Source of the DNA: Halanaerobium saccharolyticum
GTDB lineage: Bacteria > Bacillota > Halanaerobiia > Halanaerobiales > Halanaerobiaceae
Reading direction: 5' to 3'
Assembly: GCF_003259895.1 (NCBI RefSeq)
Contig: NZ_QLME01000030.1
Span: 1-34,342 of the forward strand
Length of the DNA stretch: 34,342 nt
Positions 8,347-17,431 of this stretch are shown here, in pieces; within the stretch, counting starts at the first letter, position 1, and every line of letters starts with the position of its first letter. The notes beneath the pieces were generated by a model. That model saw nothing but the letters and a program-made list of their open reading frames with translations. It ran no database searches and was not told the origin of the DNA. Position numbers and translations under genes: made by a program.

Positions 8347-8391
8347 AATCTACACCTCCCCCCTCTCTGGTTAGATGATAGTTCAAATCTG

Positions 8392-8417
8392 CACCAAAGA
8401 AAGAGGAAACTTTGGTG
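8392..8417 (-). other. Expression-platform hairpin downstream of the THF aptamer
   Basis: Directly after the aptamer the minus-strand RNA has an 8-bp stem (CACCAAAG with CTTTGGTG) around a pyrimidine loop. No U-run follows, so it is not a terminator. The G-rich folT ribosome binding site lies 30-40 nt further, which suggests control of translation. Confidence 0.6.
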
Positions 8418-8504
8418 ACAGCGGACGCGACAGGGAGACCGCAGCTAAAATAAGCTTTCGTTTCAGAGCAACGTCCCATCTCTGAACACTCTACGCCTCC
8501 TGTC
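8417..8504 (-). promoter_or_regulatory. Tetrahydrofolate (THF) riboswitch
   Basis: Read on the minus strand the leader matches the THF aptamer. P1 is GACAG (8500-8504) with CUGUC (8417-8421). Then come GGCGUAGA and a P3 stem UUCAGAG/CUCUGAA whose loop AUGGGACGUUG fits the family loop AUGGGAUGUCG. ACGAA, a small AGCU/AGCU hairpin and GCGGU follow. The loop GGACG is complementary to the downstream CGUCC, the known pseudoknot, with a compensated base change relative to the usual GGAUG/CAUCC. It precedes folT, a known THF-riboswitch target. Confidence 0.9.
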
Positions 8505-8532
8505 TACTCTATCACTATATTATCTTAATTTT

Positions 8533-8561
8533 ATTATAACCTATTTATTTGACTTTTTAAA
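8533..8561 (-). promoter_or_regulatory. Promoter for folT
   Basis: On the minus strand TTTAAA (8556-8561), 17 bp, then TATAAT (8533-8538). The expected start site lies about 20 nt before the riboswitch P1 stem. The -35 begins 6 bp after the fhs stop, so folT can be transcribed independently of fhs. Confidence 0.7.
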
Positions 8562-8566
8562 GTTAT

Positions 8567-10237
8567 TTAGAACAATCCGGAAATTTTTCCATCAGCATCA
8601 ATATCAATAGCTTCTGCAGATGGCCGTTTTGGCAGTCCGGGCATTGTTAATACAGGGCCGGTCATTACAACTAAAAAACCGGCTCCTGCAGATAAGTTAA
8701 TTTCGTTAACACTGATTCTAAAACCGGAGGGACGTCCTTTTAGATTAGGGTTATCAGAAATTGAACTCTGTGTTTTAGCCATACAGACTGGAATATCAGC
8801 ATAACCCTGCTCTTCATATCTCTGGATCTGAGACAGAGCTGTATCACTGTAATCAACACCATCTGCTCCATAAATTTCAGCCGCAATTGTTTCAATTTTC
8901 TCTTTAATTGGGGCTTTTTCGTCATAAAGGAATTCAAATTTACTCGGCTCGTTTTCTAAAACATCTACAACTGCATTTGCAAGTTCTTCTCCACCCTCTC
9001 CACCTTTAGCCCAGACCTCAGAGAGAGCTACATTAACTCCAAGTTTTTCGCACTTTTCTCTGACCAGTTCTAATTCTGCTTCAGTATCATCAGGAAATCT
9101 ATTAATAGCTACAACTGTAGGTACTCCAAATTTATTTACATTTTCTATATGTTTTTCTAAGTTTTCTATACCTTTTTCTAGTGCATCTAAATTCTCTTCT
9201 TTTAGATCATCCAATTCTACACCACCATGCATTTTTAAGGCTCTAATAGTTGCAACAAGTACAGTAGCATCAGGTTTTAAATCAGCAAATCTTGATTTTA
9301 TATTATAAAATTTTTCTGCACCTAAGTCAGCACCAAAGCCTGCCTCTGTAACTGTAATATCTCCCAGTTTCATCGAAAATTTAGTTGCCATTACACTATT
9401 ACAGCCATGCGCAATATTCGCAAATGGTCCTCCATGAATAAAAGCAGGTGTGTTTTCTAAAGTCTGAACCAGGTTTGGTTTGATTGCATCTTTTAAAAGT
9501 GCTGTCATCGCGCCTTCAACTTTTAAATCATGGGCGGTTACACTTTCACCATCATAAGTATAGCCAATTACTATTTTCCCGATCTTCTCCTTTAATTCCA
9601 TCAAATTATTAGCCAGACATAAAATTGCCATAATTTCGGAAGCAACTGTGATTAAAAATCCATCTTCTCTCGGATAACCGTTTTTTGAACCTCCAAGTCC
9701 AACTATGGTATTTCTTAGAGCCCGATCATTCATATCGACTGCTCTTTTAAAAGTGATCTGAGTTGGATCAATATTTAATTCATTACCCTGTTTAATATGA
9801 TTATCGATAGCTGCAGCCAGTAAATTATGGGCAATTCCTATCGCATGAATATCTCCAGTAAAATGAAGATTAATATCTTCCATTGGGATTACCTGAGCAT
9901 AGCCTCCACCTGCGGCTCCACCTTTAATCCCCATAGTTGGTCCTAATGAAGGCTCCCGGATTGCAATTACTGCATTTTTGCCAATTCGATTTAAAGCCTC
10001 TCCCAGTCCAACAGTAGTGGTAGTTTTACCCTCTCCAGCTGGAGTTGGTGTAATTGCAGTAACTAAAACAAGCTTACCCTCATCATTATCGGAAAGCCTC
10101 TGCAGAACATCCAGTTTAACCTTTGCCTTATACTTACCATACAGTTCTAGATCATCTTCTTTTAAGCCGATCTGTTCAGCAATCTCTGTTATTTCCTTCA
10201 TTGTAGCTTCCTGAGCAATTTGAATATCACTTTTCAC
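8567..10237 (-). CDS. fhs: Formate--tetrahydrofolate ligase
   Basis: A 556-residue cytoplasmic enzyme that makes 10-formyl-tetrahydrofolate from formate, THF and ATP, feeding purine, formyl-methionine and one-carbon metabolism. The P-loop-like motif [13 protein letters not shown] occupies residues 63-75, followed by [19 protein letters not shown]. Length equals the usual 556-558. The start is a GTG with GAGGGGG 7 nt upstream. The upstream gap is AT-rich with possible -10 hexamers but no promoter I would commit to. No terminator hairpin was found after it. Pairing with a THF-controlled folT places folate supply and use side by side. Confidence 0.97.
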   Translation of the reverse strand: MKSDIQIAQEATMKEITEIAEQIGLKEDDLELYGKYKAKVKLDVLQRLSDNDEGKLVLVTAITPTPAGEGKTTTTVGLGEALNRIGKNAVIAIREPSLGPTMGIKGGAAGGGYAQVIPMEDINLHFTGDIHAIGIAHNLLAAAIDNHIKQGNELNIDPTQITFKRAVDMNDRALRNTIVGLGGSKNGYPREDGFLITVASEIMAILCLANNLMELKEKIGKIVIGYTYDGESVTAHDLKVEGAMTALLKDAIKPNLVQTLENTPAFIHGGPFANIAHGCNSVMATKFSMKLGDITVTEAGFGADLGAEKFYNIKSRFADLKPDATVLVATIRALKMHGGVELDDLKEENLDALEKGIENLEKHIENVNKFGVPTVVAINRFPDDTEAELELVREKCEKLGVNVALSEVWAKGGEGGEELANAVVDVLENEPSKFEFLYDEKAPIKEKIETIAAEIYGADGVDYSDTALSQIQRYEEQGYADIPVCMAKTQSSISDNPNLKGRPSGFRISVNEINLSAGAGFLVVMTGPVLTMPGLPKRPSAEAIDIDADGKISGLF

Positions 10238-10359
10238 TGTGTTTCCCCCTCGGATGATTTGTTAGAAAATTTAAATTATATTTAAAACTTATTATAATAT
10301 TTCAATGTAATTTAATTAATTCCTGCTTTGATATATATTTCACTTTTATTTCCAGCTGT

Positions 10360-11142
10360 TTAGATTTTCAACTGTTTTCTGGAATTAAAAAATGTTTTAG
10401 CACCTCGATTTACCATAAAAAAGACTGTTAGAGTTACACTTCCTAAAATCCCCATCATAATTGCAATCTGATATTTAATGGCGATTATGGGAGAAGCCCC
10501 TGCCAGAATCTGACCGGTCATCATCCCCGGCAAAAATACAATTCCTATCCCCATCATCGAATTAATTGTTGGCAGTACGGCATTATAAAAGGCTCTATTG
10601 CTTATTTCTTTGGCTGCTGTTTCTGGTTCTGCTCCCAGCATTAGATAATTTTCAATCAAATCTTTATTATCTCTAAATCCTTCTATTAAATGATTGACTC
10701 CAAGTGAAATACCTGTCATTGAATTTCCAATTAACATTCCAGAAAGAGGAATAAAGTAATCAGCTCTAAACCAGGGATCAAGTCCAACCACAACAAGGAC
10801 AAAAAAGAAAATACTAATTGAAGTTCCCAGAAACATCGAAACAGCTATTATTCTCTTCAGTTTTTTTGAAATCTCATCATTAACTCTACCATAAATATTG
10901 TAAATTGCAAAGACTTCCATAATTAATAAAATTAAGAGACTGTAATATGGACTCTGATTGGCAAAAACATATTCTAAAATAAAGCCAACTGCAACTAACT
11001 GAATAGTCATTCTAACTGAAGCAAGCAGAATTTCGCTCTTATGACCTATTCGTTTTTGTTTAACAATAAAAAGTAAAATCAACACAAATATATAGGCAAA
11101 AACAAGCTGCATTAGTTGAATATTTATTATATCACTTTCCAT
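10360..11142 (-). CDS. fetB: FetB/YbbM-type (UPF0014) ABC permease
   Basis: A membrane protein of about 260 residues with roughly seven hydrophobic segments, belonging to the UPF0014 / FetB family. In Escherichia coli, FetAB exports iron; plant relatives (ALS3/STAR2) transport aluminium- or nucleotide-sugar-related substrates. Conserved family features visible include MTGISLGVNHL, the EPETAA cytoplasmic coupling segment, and NSMMGIGIVFLPGMMTGQILAG. I place the start at the ATG at 11142 because AGGAGGT lies about 10 nt before it. An upstream ATG at 11169 would add nine residues but has no ribosome binding site. It follows the ATPase gene by about 58 bp and is the last gene of padR-fetA-fetB. 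Confidence 0.87.
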   Translation of the reverse strand: MESDIINIQLMQLVFAYIFVLILLFIVKQKRIGHKSEILLASVRMTIQLVAVGFILEYVFANQSPYYSLLILLIMEVFAIYNIYGRVNDEISKKLKRIIAVSMFLGTSISIFFFVLVVVGLDPWFRADYFIPLSGMLIGNSMTGISLGVNHLIEGFRDNKDLIENYLMLGAEPETAAKEISNRAFYNAVLPTINSMMGIGIVFLPGMMTGQILAGASPIIAIKYQIAIMMGILGSVTLTVFFMVNRGAKTFFNSRKQLKI

Positions 11143-11200
11143 TATTTTAAATACCTCCTCTTCTACCATACTAAATTATATTGTAACTATCTTCTAAATT

Positions 11201-11830
11201 TTAATCAGCAACTATTTTTCCAGCTTCAATATTGATTATTCTATCAGCAAATTTTTCTGCAATATCAGGGCTGTGGGTAACCATAATTAAAGTTCTATCA
11301 TTTTCTCGCACATAATCAACAACCATCTTGATAATTTTTTCTTCTGTTTTATGATCCAGGGAAGATGATGGCTCATCTAAAAGCAGCACTTCTGGTTCCA
11401 GCAGCATAACCCTTGCCAGTGCTAAACGCTGTTTTTCTCCTCCAGATAAAATTTCGGCATCATCATTCAGATCCTGAGTTAAGGAAACCTTTTTTAAAAG
11501 CTCTTTATAACTTAAGTTTTTCGTACTCCCGTTATCTGCAATTTCTTCTGTAATCTTAAAATTTTCTTTAATACTACCTCTAAAAATTTCTGGATCCTGA
11601 GGCAGCATTACAACTTCTCGCCGTAATGCAACCGGATCATAACTTTCAATATCCTGTCCCCTATATATTATTTGTCCCTGATCAGCTGTAATCATATTAT
11701 TAAGCAGTTTTAAAAAAGTTGTTTTTCCACCACCACTGCTTCCCAGAATTGCTGTTATCATATTTTCTTCAATTTCAATCTTATTAATTTCTAAAATATC
11801 TTTAAACTTAACATTTTCAAACTTGAACAT
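11201..11830 (-). CDS. fetA: FetA-type ABC ATPase
   Basis: A 209-residue ATP-binding protein, short like FetA/YbbL. Walker A GSSGGGKTT is at residues 30-38, signature LSGGE at 128-132, Walker B LLLDEP at 149-154 and D-loop SSLD right after. The switch histidine is in MVTHSPDIAEKF. It follows padR by 16 bp and precedes the FetB-type permease, so together they form one exporter. In Escherichia coli this pair lowers cytoplasmic iron under oxidative stress; metal specificity here is inferred from homology only. Confidence 0.88.
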   Translation of the reverse strand: MFKFENVKFKDILEINKIEIEENMITAILGSSGGGKTTFLKLLNNMITADQGQIIYRGQDIESYDPVALRREVVMLPQDPEIFRGSIKENFKITEEIADNGSTKNLSYKELLKKVSLTQDLNDDAEILSGGEKQRLALARVMLLEPEVLLLDEPSSSLDHKTEEKIIKMVVDYVRENDRTLIMVTHSPDIAEKFADRIINIEAGKIVAD

Positions 11831-11846
11831 GCAATCCCTCCTCTGT

Positions 11847-12155
11847 TTACTCCATTATTTCCCGGGAGAGCTCTTTAGTTTTATCTTTTACCTCAACTAA
11901 AATTTTTTCTCCCTTTCCTGTCAGACTATAGTATTTTCTTACTTTACCTTCAATAGTTTTTTCTTCACTAACTAAAATACCATCCTCTTCCATAGAGTGA
12001 AGAATTGGATAAATAGTACCCGAACTCACTTTATAACCATGACTTTTTAATTCTTCAATCATCCAGAGTCCAAAAAAAGGTTCTTTTTTTGCATGGTAAA
12101 GAATATGAATTCTCATAAAAGCTAAAAAAACTTTTCTTAGAATTTTATTTCCCAT
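11847..12155 (-). CDS. PadR-family transcriptional regulator
   Basis: A 102-residue winged-helix regulator holding only the PadR N-terminal DNA-binding domain plus a short C-terminal helix for dimerisation. Family marks are FFGLWMIEELKSHGYKVSSGTIYPIL and the wing with KVRKYYSLTGKGEK. The ATG has an AAAGGAGTG ribosome binding site. It is the first gene of a three-gene unit with a FetAB-type exporter. Its promoter is full consensus and has ATCGAA half-sites and a TATCG/CGATA palindrome in the transcribed leader, so autorepression of the whole operon is likely. The inducing ligand is unknown. Confidence 0.9.
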   Translation of the reverse strand: MGNKILRKVFLAFMRIHILYHAKKEPFFGLWMIEELKSHGYKVSSGTIYPILHSMEEDGILVSEEKTIEGKVRKYYSLTGKGEKILVEVKDKTKELSREIME

Positions 12156-12168
12156 ATTTTCACTCCTT

Positions 12169-12183
12169 TATCGTTGTTCGATA
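12169..12183. promoter_or_regulatory. Palindrome, candidate PadR operator
   Basis: TATCG-TTGTT-CGATA is a perfect 5-bp-arm palindrome between the padR promoter and its ribosome binding site. The half-site TTCGATA (12177-12183) recurs at 12203-12209 inside the promoter spacer, 26 bp away. The position suits a repressor acting on the padR-fetA-fetB promoter. Confidence 0.5.
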
Positions 12184-12192
12184 TTGATTATT

Positions 12193-12221
12193 ATTATAGC
12201 ATTTCGATAATGAATTTTCAA
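12193..12221 (-). promoter_or_regulatory. Promoter of padR-fetA-fetB
   Basis: On the minus strand TTGAAA (12216-12221), exactly 17 bp, then TATAAT (12193-12198). It is about 40 bp upstream of the padR start codon. Confidence 0.82.
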
Positions 12222-12270
12222 GTTTAGAATTCATTCACAAATATTGACACAGATCGACAGGTTCCCGGTG

Positions 12271-12310
12271 GGTGAACATAGATGAACATAAGTAAACATA
12301 AGTGAACAAA
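12271..12310. repeat. Four tandem 10-bp repeats
   Basis: Four consecutive 10-bp units GGTGAACATA, GATGAACATA, AGTAAACATA and AGTGAACAAA lie between the ftsH terminator and the padR promoter. The AAC core recurs every 10 bp, one helical turn, and all four share it. See findings. Confidence 0.8.
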
Positions 12311-12342
12311 AAAAAGACCAGCCCCATAACAGGACTGATCTT
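12306..12342 (-). terminator. Rho-independent terminator after ftsH
   Basis: An 11-bp stem (12314-12324 with 12332-12342) with a 7-nt loop, then eight or more T on the minus strand. Two positions pair as G-U only in the minus-strand RNA, which confirms direction. It lies 19 bp past the ftsH stop. Confidence 0.92.
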
Positions 12343-12360
12343 AGATTAATCAATATTTAT

Positions 12361-14271
12361 TTAAGTATTCTGAGGTTCAGGCTTAAAAGTAGTAACTATA
12401 CTTTCTTCTTTTTCCTGATCTCCTTCAGAATCATCTGATTCTTCAATTCTATCTTTGTCAGGATCTCCAGTGATTTCTTCACCTCTCATCAGACGTTTGA
12501 TCTGATCAGCATGCAGAGTTTCGTATTCTTTAAGAGCCTTAACAATTTTTTCTACTGTTTCAGAATTATCTCTCAGCAGTCTTTCAGCCTTGCTATAACA
12601 TTCTTCAACCATTTTGCTGATCTCTTTATCAATTCGAGCAGCAACTTCCTCACTGTAATTTCTCTGACGAGAAATATCTCTACCGAGGAATACCTGCTGA
12701 TCATGTTTCTGCCCCAGAGTTAAGGGACCTAAATTTTCGCTCATCCCATATTCAGTTACCATTGCTCTGATAATTTTAGTTGCTCTTTCAATATCATTTT
12801 GAGCTCCTGTACTAATATCATCGAGGAAAATTGCTTCTGCCGCTCTTCCTCCCATTAAACTGGTAACCTTATCCAGTAACTGTCCTTTGGTCATAAAGTT
12901 CTGATCATCTGACGGTAGTGGAACCGTAAATCCACCTGCTCTACCCCGCGGTATAATTGTAACTTTATGAGTTCGATCTGCATGTTCTAATAGTTCACCC
13001 AGTAGAGCATGTCCAGTTTCATGATAAGAGACAAGATTTTTTTCTTCTTCAGTAACTACTTTACTCTTTCTGGCAGGGCCTGCAATAACTCGATCAATAG
13101 CATCATCAAATTCTTTCATGGCAATGATTTTCTTTGATCTTCTGGCAGCTAAAATAGCAGCCTCATTGGCCAGATTTTCCATGTCTGCACCAGTAAAACC
13201 AGGTGTTCTCTTGGCAAGAACCTCTAAATCAATATCGTCTCCCAGTGGTTTATTCTTTACATGGATTTCTAATATTTTCTGTCTTCCTAATCTATCAGGT
13301 TTATCAACCATTACCTGACGGTCGAAACGTCCTGGCCTTAATAATGCAGGATCTAAGACATCAGGTCTGTTTGTAGCAGCCATTAAGATGATACCTTCAT
13401 TTGGTTCAAAACCATCCATTTCAACTAAAAGCTGATTTAATGTTTGTTCCCGCTCATCGTGACCACCGCCGAGGCCAGCACCACGCTGACGACCAACAGC
13501 ATCAAGCTCATCAATAAAGATAATACACGGCGCATTCTTTTTACCTTTTTCAAATAAATCTCTAACTCGAGATGCACCAACACCCACGAACATTTCTACA
13601 AAATCAGAACCACTGATAAAGAAGAATGGTACACCAGCTTCTCCTGCAACGGCTTTTGCCATTAAAGTTTTACCAGTTCCTGGAGGGCCGACCATTAATA
13701 CTCCTTTAGGTACTTCAGCACCTAACTCAGTAAATTTATCCGGTTTTTGTAAAAATTGAATTACTTCCTGTAATTCTTCTTTTACCTCATCATAATTAGC
13801 AACATCATCAAAAGTAACTTTTACATCACTTTCATTCAGTTTAGCTTTACTTTTACCAAATGACATCATTTTGCTGCCGCCACCCTGCATTTTTTGCATA
13901 ATAAAAATCCAGGCGACAATTAAAATTACAACAGGTAAAATATAACTCAGAATATTAATCCACCAGGGTGTTGTTGGCTGTGGCTCAGTTTTTATATTAA
14001 CATCCCCCGCCCTTAATTCCTGCATTAATGAAGGAATAGCTTCCGGTGGAACTGGAACATTAAAACTTCTATTATCAATTGTACCTGTCACTTTTTGATT
14101 TCCAATAATAGTTACCTCATTAATATTATCAGATTCAACCTCCTGCAGAAGATTTGTGTATGTGAAATCTTCCATAGTTGTTGGACCCTGCTGCATAAAA
14201 AATTGAGCAACTAAAATTGATATAGCAATCAAAATTAAATAAAATCCTATATTTTTAACAAACTTATTCAA
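12361..14271 (-). CDS. ftsH: ATP-dependent zinc metalloprotease FtsH
   Basis: A 636-residue membrane-anchored AAA protease that extracts and degrades membrane and short-lived cytoplasmic proteins. Two membrane helices (about residues 8-26 and 104-125) flank a short external domain. The AAA module has Walker A GPPGTGKT at 195-202, Walker [12 protein letters not shown] near 250-260 and the second region of homology [18 protein letters not shown]. The zinc site HETGH is at 417-421. The acidic C-terminal tail is typical. The start is a TTG with GGGGAGGT upstream; no ATG fits. Two candidate promoters lie upstream, though the hpt-ftsH order of Bacillus suggests readthrough also contributes. A strong terminator follows. 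Confidence 0.97.
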   Translation of the reverse strand: MNKFVKNIGFYLILIAISILVAQFFMQQGPTTMEDFTYTNLLQEVESDNINEVTIIGNQKVTGTIDNRSFNVPVPPEAIPSLMQELRAGDVNIKTEPQPTTPWWINILSYILPVVILIVAWIFIMQKMQGGGSKMMSFGKSKAKLNESDVKVTFDDVANYDEVKEELQEVIQFLQKPDKFTELGAEVPKGVLMVGPPGTGKTLMAKAVAGEAGVPFFFISGSDFVEMFVGVGASRVRDLFEKGKKNAPCIIFIDELDAVGRQRGAGLGGGHDEREQTLNQLLVEMDGFEPNEGIILMAATNRPDVLDPALLRPGRFDRQVMVDKPDRLGRQKILEIHVKNKPLGDDIDLEVLAKRTPGFTGADMENLANEAAILAARRSKKIIAMKEFDDAIDRVIAGPARKSKVVTEEEKNLVSYHETGHALLGELLEHADRTHKVTIIPRGRAGGFTVPLPSDDQNFMTKGQLLDKVTSLMGGRAAEAIFLDDISTGAQNDIERATKIIRAMVTEYGMSENLGPLTLGQKHDQQVFLGRDISRQRNYSEEVAARIDKEISKMVEECYSKAERLLRDNSETVEKIVKALKEYETLHADQIKRLMRGEEITGDPDKDRIEESDDSEGDQEKEESIVTTFKPEPQNT

Positions 14272-14314
14272 ATTTATTTACCTCCCCTACGACTTAAATC
14301 ATATACAGTAAAAT

Positions 14315-14343
14315 ATTATAACATAATATTTATATTTTGTAAA
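14315..14343 (-). promoter_or_regulatory. Proximal ftsH promoter
   Basis: On the minus strand TTTACA (14338-14343), 17 bp, TATAAT (14315-14320) preceded by TGT, an extended -10. About 45 bp before the ftsH start. Confidence 0.72.
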
Positions 14344-14412
14344 TGAAATGCCTCTTTACTTCTATCAATATTTTTTATTCAAAAACTCAATTTAAAAGCT
14401 CAGCTAAAGTAT

Positions 14413-14440
14413 ATTATATCCTATCAATATTAAATTTCAA
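14413..14440 (-). promoter_or_regulatory. Distal ftsH promoter candidate
   Basis: On the minus strand TTGAAA (14435-14440), 16 bp, TATAAT (14413-14418), in the 212-bp gap after hpt. The very AT-rich setting makes chance matches likely, so this is less certain than the proximal one. Confidence 0.5.
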
Positions 14441-14483
14441 TTAAAATATACAGAAATATATATTTTTTTTAAGCCGTTGAGTA

Positions 14484-15044
14484 TTATATATATAATTTTT
14501 CTTTTAAAACACCTATAAATGAAAGATTCCGGTATTTTTCTGCAAAATCAAGACCATAACCTACAACGAATTCATCCGGGATTTCAAAGCCATTAAAGTC
14601 AGCATCTAATTCTTTTTGAACTCTTCTTTCCGGTTTATCTAATAAAGTAACAATTTTTATGCTTTTAGGATCACGTGTTTCGAGCATATCTACAACATGC
14701 TTTAAAGTTCGACCGGTGTCAATAATATCTTCTACAATCAAAAGATGTCTTCCCTCTATATTTTCTTCCATATCTTTAATAATTCTTACAACTCCAGAAG
14801 ATTCGGTAGATGCACCATAACTTGAAACATCCATAAAATCAAAAACTACTGGCAGATCAATTTCTCTAGCCAGATCAGCCATAAATAAAACTGCTCCTCT
14901 TAAAATACAGAGCATTACAATATCATCATCGTTATCATAACTATCAGTGATTTCTTTTCCTAATTCTTTGATTCTCTGCTGTAGCTCTTCTTCGTTAATA
15001 ACTACTTCTTTGATATCCTCTGCAAATACAGTGTTTTTTCCCAT
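14484..15044 (-). CDS. hpt: Hypoxanthine phosphoribosyltransferase
   Basis: A 186-residue purine salvage enzyme that joins hypoxanthine or guanine with PRPP to make IMP or GMP. The PRPP-binding motif VEDIIDTGRT is at residues 104-113 and the flexible-loop Ser-Tyr pair is in DVSSYGAST (about 72-80). LRGAVLF near 48-54 binds pyrophosphate. Length is normal. It starts 15 bp after tilS with a GGAGGATTACCC-type ribosome binding site, so tilS and hpt are co-transcribed. The tilS-hpt-ftsH order is the conserved Firmicutes one. No terminator hairpin was seen after it. Confidence 0.96.
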   Translation of the reverse strand: MGKNTVFAEDIKEVVINEEELQQRIKELGKEITDSYDNDDDIVMLCILRGAVLFMADLAREIDLPVVFDFMDVSSYGASTESSGVVRIIKDMEENIEGRHLLIVEDIIDTGRTLKHVVDMLETRDPKSIKIVTLLDKPERRVQKELDADFNGFEIPDEFVVGYGLDFAEKYRNLSFIGVLKEKLYI

Positions 15045-15058
15045 AGTGGGTAATCCTC

Positions 15059-16453
15059 CTAATTATATTTTAATTCTAAAATTAAAACCTTATCTGTTTC
15101 TTTAGTAATCTTATACTCATCAGAAATCTTATAGGGCGCCAGCCAGACAATATTGTCCGCTGCATCAACAATAAGCAGTAACTGGCTTCGTTCATATTTA
15201 GGAACTTTTTTGTCGATCAAAATATCCTTAACCTTTTTATATCCTCTCATCCCCAGCGGCCTTAACTTATCTCCATCTTTTCGATTTCTAATAAATAATG
15301 GTAATTGAAGCTTATCATAATCAAATACAGCCTGTTGAGGATTATCAGAAAAAGAAAAGTCAGCAGCATCAACGATTTCTGTTTTCAAACTTCGTTCTTC
15401 GTCAATTTTGATTTCTTTTTCCAGGCCAATTTTAAATTTATTTATTAATCCTTCTCTTAATTTCTCTTTTTTGAGAAAAACTAAATTGGAATAACTTATC
15501 TCAACTCTGATCCCGGCAGCAATATCTACTCCCCGCCCAGTTTGTTTATCTCTGATTAATTTTTCAATTTCAAAAATATGATCCAGATATAAATTCTCAA
15601 GCGTGTCATTTAAACGTTCATAAATCAACCTATATATTCTTCGCTGTAGAACCTGATCAGTTTTTTTGAACTGATTAAGATCAACAGTTATTTTTTCATT
15701 ACTTTCAGCTTTAATTATTTGCCTATACTTCTTCAATGCCAGCTGCTGTAGAAATTTATTTTCTGCTGCCAGCAGTTTACTACTGCGGGCAATAACTTCT
15801 CTGGCCTTACTGTTTATTTTGGCTTCCACAACTGGAAAAATTTCATTTCTAATTACATTTCTGCTGTAAATATTTTTCTGGTTACTGCTGTCAAAGCGAG
15901 GCTCTAAATTATTTTGATCACAGTAGTTCAAAATTTCTTTTTTACTAAAATTTAACAGAGGATGAATAACTTTAATCCCCTTAACTTCTGCTGCAGCCTG
16001 AATCCCACTTAAGCCCTGGAGACCAGCACCTCTAAATAAATTCAGCAAAACTGTTTCTGCCTGATCATCCCGGTGATGAGCAAGTGCCAACAAGTCGAAA
16101 TTATTAGTTAACATTAGCTCTTTAAAAAAATTAAATCTTTCTTCCCGGGCTGCTGCCTCAGCAGATGAGTCATGCTTTCTGATTATCTCCGGTAAATTAA
16201 CCTGCTTTGAAAAAAATTCAATGTCCTTATTTTTAGTAAAGTTCTCTACAAACTCTGCTTCAGATCTAGATTCTTCTCTCAACATATGATCCAGATGAGC
16301 TACAGCTATTTTTAGATTCAATTCTTTTCTTAATTTATAAAAAAGATCCAGCATTGCCAGAGAATCAGGACCTCCAGAAACTGCAAGCAGTAATTTTTTG
16401 CAGTCAGCAACCAGTTTATTTTTTTTTATGAAATTTCTAAATTCAGCTTCCAT
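15059..16453 (-). CDS. tilS: tRNA(Ile)-lysidine synthase
   Basis: An enzyme of about 464 residues that attaches lysine to C34 of tRNA-Ile(CAU) using ATP, making lysidine so that the tRNA reads AUA. The N-terminal PP-loop SGGPDS is near residues 26-31, and the ATPase domain extends to about 215. A middle TilS domain and a C-terminal substrate-binding domain (RNRKDGDKLRPLGMRGYKKVKDI region) complete the long form. I take the start at the ATG at 16453 because GGAGG sits 8 nt before it; an upstream in-frame ATG at 16468 overlaps that site. The target tRNA-Ile2 gene is not in this window: the two CAU tRNAs here look like Met and fMet. Confidence 0.95.
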   Translation of the reverse strand: MEAEFRNFIKKNKLVADCKKLLLAVSGGPDSLAMLDLFYKLRKELNLKIAVAHLDHMLREESRSEAEFVENFTKNKDIEFFSKQVNLPEIIRKHDSSAEAAAREERFNFFKELMLTNNFDLLALAHHRDDQAETVLLNLFRGAGLQGLSGIQAAAEVKGIKVIHPLLNFSKKEILNYCDQNNLEPRFDSSNQKNIYSRNVIRNEIFPVVEAKINSKAREVIARSSKLLAAENKFLQQLALKKYRQIIKAESNEKITVDLNQFKKTDQVLQRRIYRLIYERLNDTLENLYLDHIFEIEKLIRDKQTGRGVDIAAGIRVEISYSNLVFLKKEKLREGLINKFKIGLEKEIKIDEERSLKTEIVDAADFSFSDNPQQAVFDYDKLQLPLFIRNRKDGDKLRPLGMRGYKKVKDILIDKKVPKYERSQLLLIVDAADNIVWLAPYKISDEYKITKETDKVLILELKYN

Positions 16454-16528
16454 TAGCAAAGCCTCCATAAAATAGCTCTGTTCTTATATTTCGAGATACA
16501 CAGATATAAGCCTGCAGATTAATTATAT

Positions 16529-17431
16529 TCAGGCGCCTAATTCCTCTTTTAAGAGTCCATAAAGCAGATCATGATCACTTACATACAGCTCTTTGCTGTC
16601 TATATAATCTAAAATGCTTTTTAAAATAATTAAACCTGCTATTATAATATCTGCCCTTTTAGGCTGTAGGCCCTTTATTTTTTGACGCTCTTCTAAATTA
16701 ACTTTACTTAAATCACTAATTATTTTTTCTAATTCTGATTTTTTTATTTTTAAATTTTCTATTTTACTGCTGTCATAATCTTCTAGAGCAAGTTTGACTG
16801 CAGCCAGGGTCGTTATTGTACCTCCAACACCTTTTACTTTAAACTCCTGACTTAAATTTAGCTCAGATGCTAATGAATTTTTAACATATTTTTGGATTTC
16901 ATTTCTTTCCTCATCCCCAAATTTTGCTTCAGGATTAGTAACAAATTTTTCTGTCATCCTCACACAACCAAGATCAAGACTTTTAAATTTAATCTGATCA
17001 TCTTCCGGGCAGATAAATTCTGTGCTCCCTCCACCGATATCAAGCAAGAGGAAGTCAGCCTCCAAATTAGAAACTGCACCTAAATAATTTAGCTCTGCTT
17101 CTCTTTTACCACTTATTATTTCAAGTTTAAATCCCAGTTTTTTGAGTTTAGATTTCAACAAATCAGAATTACCCACATCTCTGAGAGCGCTTGTTCCAAT
17201 AACTCGAGTTTTTTGGACCTGATATTCCTCAATAATAACCTTATATTTTTTTAAAGCTTTAAAAACCCGATCAACCGCCTCATTTTTTAGTTTTCTATTT
17301 TGATCTACACCCTCACCCAGACGAGTTATTACTAATCTTCTGGCTAAAATATTAAAAGATTGCTCAGAAGCCTTTTCGCCAATTAAAAGTCTGCAGGAAT
17401 TAGTTCCAATATCAATTGCGGCTGCTTTCAA
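16529..17431 (-). CDS. Ppx/GppA family phosphatase
   Basis: An ASKHA-fold protein of about 300 residues related to exopolyphosphatase and pppGpp phosphohydrolase. The phosphate-1 motif AIDIGTNSCRLLIG is at the N terminus, GTSALRD near 79-85 and phosphate-2 DIGGGST near 131-137. It is the short form (about 300 residues) without the C-terminal HD domain. The most plausible start is a TTG at 17431, which begins the family domain immediately and has AAAGGA upstream; the longest open frame would extend to 17503 through the end of the DUF501 gene. It therefore overlaps DUF501 by 20 bp. Whether polyphosphate or pppGpp is the substrate cannot be told. Confidence 0.9.
   Translation of the reverse strand: MKAAAIDIGTNSCRLLIGEKASEQSFNILARRLVITRLGEGVDQNRKLKNEAVDRVFKALKKYKVIIEEYQVQKTRVIGTSALRDVGNSDLLKSKLKKLGFKLEIISGKREAELNYLGAVSNLEADFLLLDIGGGSTEFICPEDDQIKFKSLDLGCVRMTEKFVTNPEAKFGDEERNEIQKYVKNSLASELNLSQEFKVKGVGGTITTLAAVKLALEDYDSSKIENLKIKKSELEKIISDLSKVNLEERQKIKGLQPKRADIIIAGLIILKSILDYIDSKELYVSDHDLLYGLLKEELGA

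Noticed and set aside
8264..8479. A 71-codon frame on the minus strand overlapping the riboswitch and the folT start
   Set aside because: It runs through the THF aptamer and then out of frame into folT; the RNA structure and folT explain the sequence better.
8740..8937. 65-codon minus-strand frame inside fhs, and a dozen similar frames on either strand inside other genes
   Set aside because: Fully contained in strongly supported genes, no family marks and no proper ribosome binding sites.
10238..10359. Possible promoter or THF riboswitch before fhs
   Set aside because: Only AT-rich DNA with several TATAAT-like strings at poor spacing; none of the aptamer strings (ATGGGA, ACGAA, GCGGT) are present.
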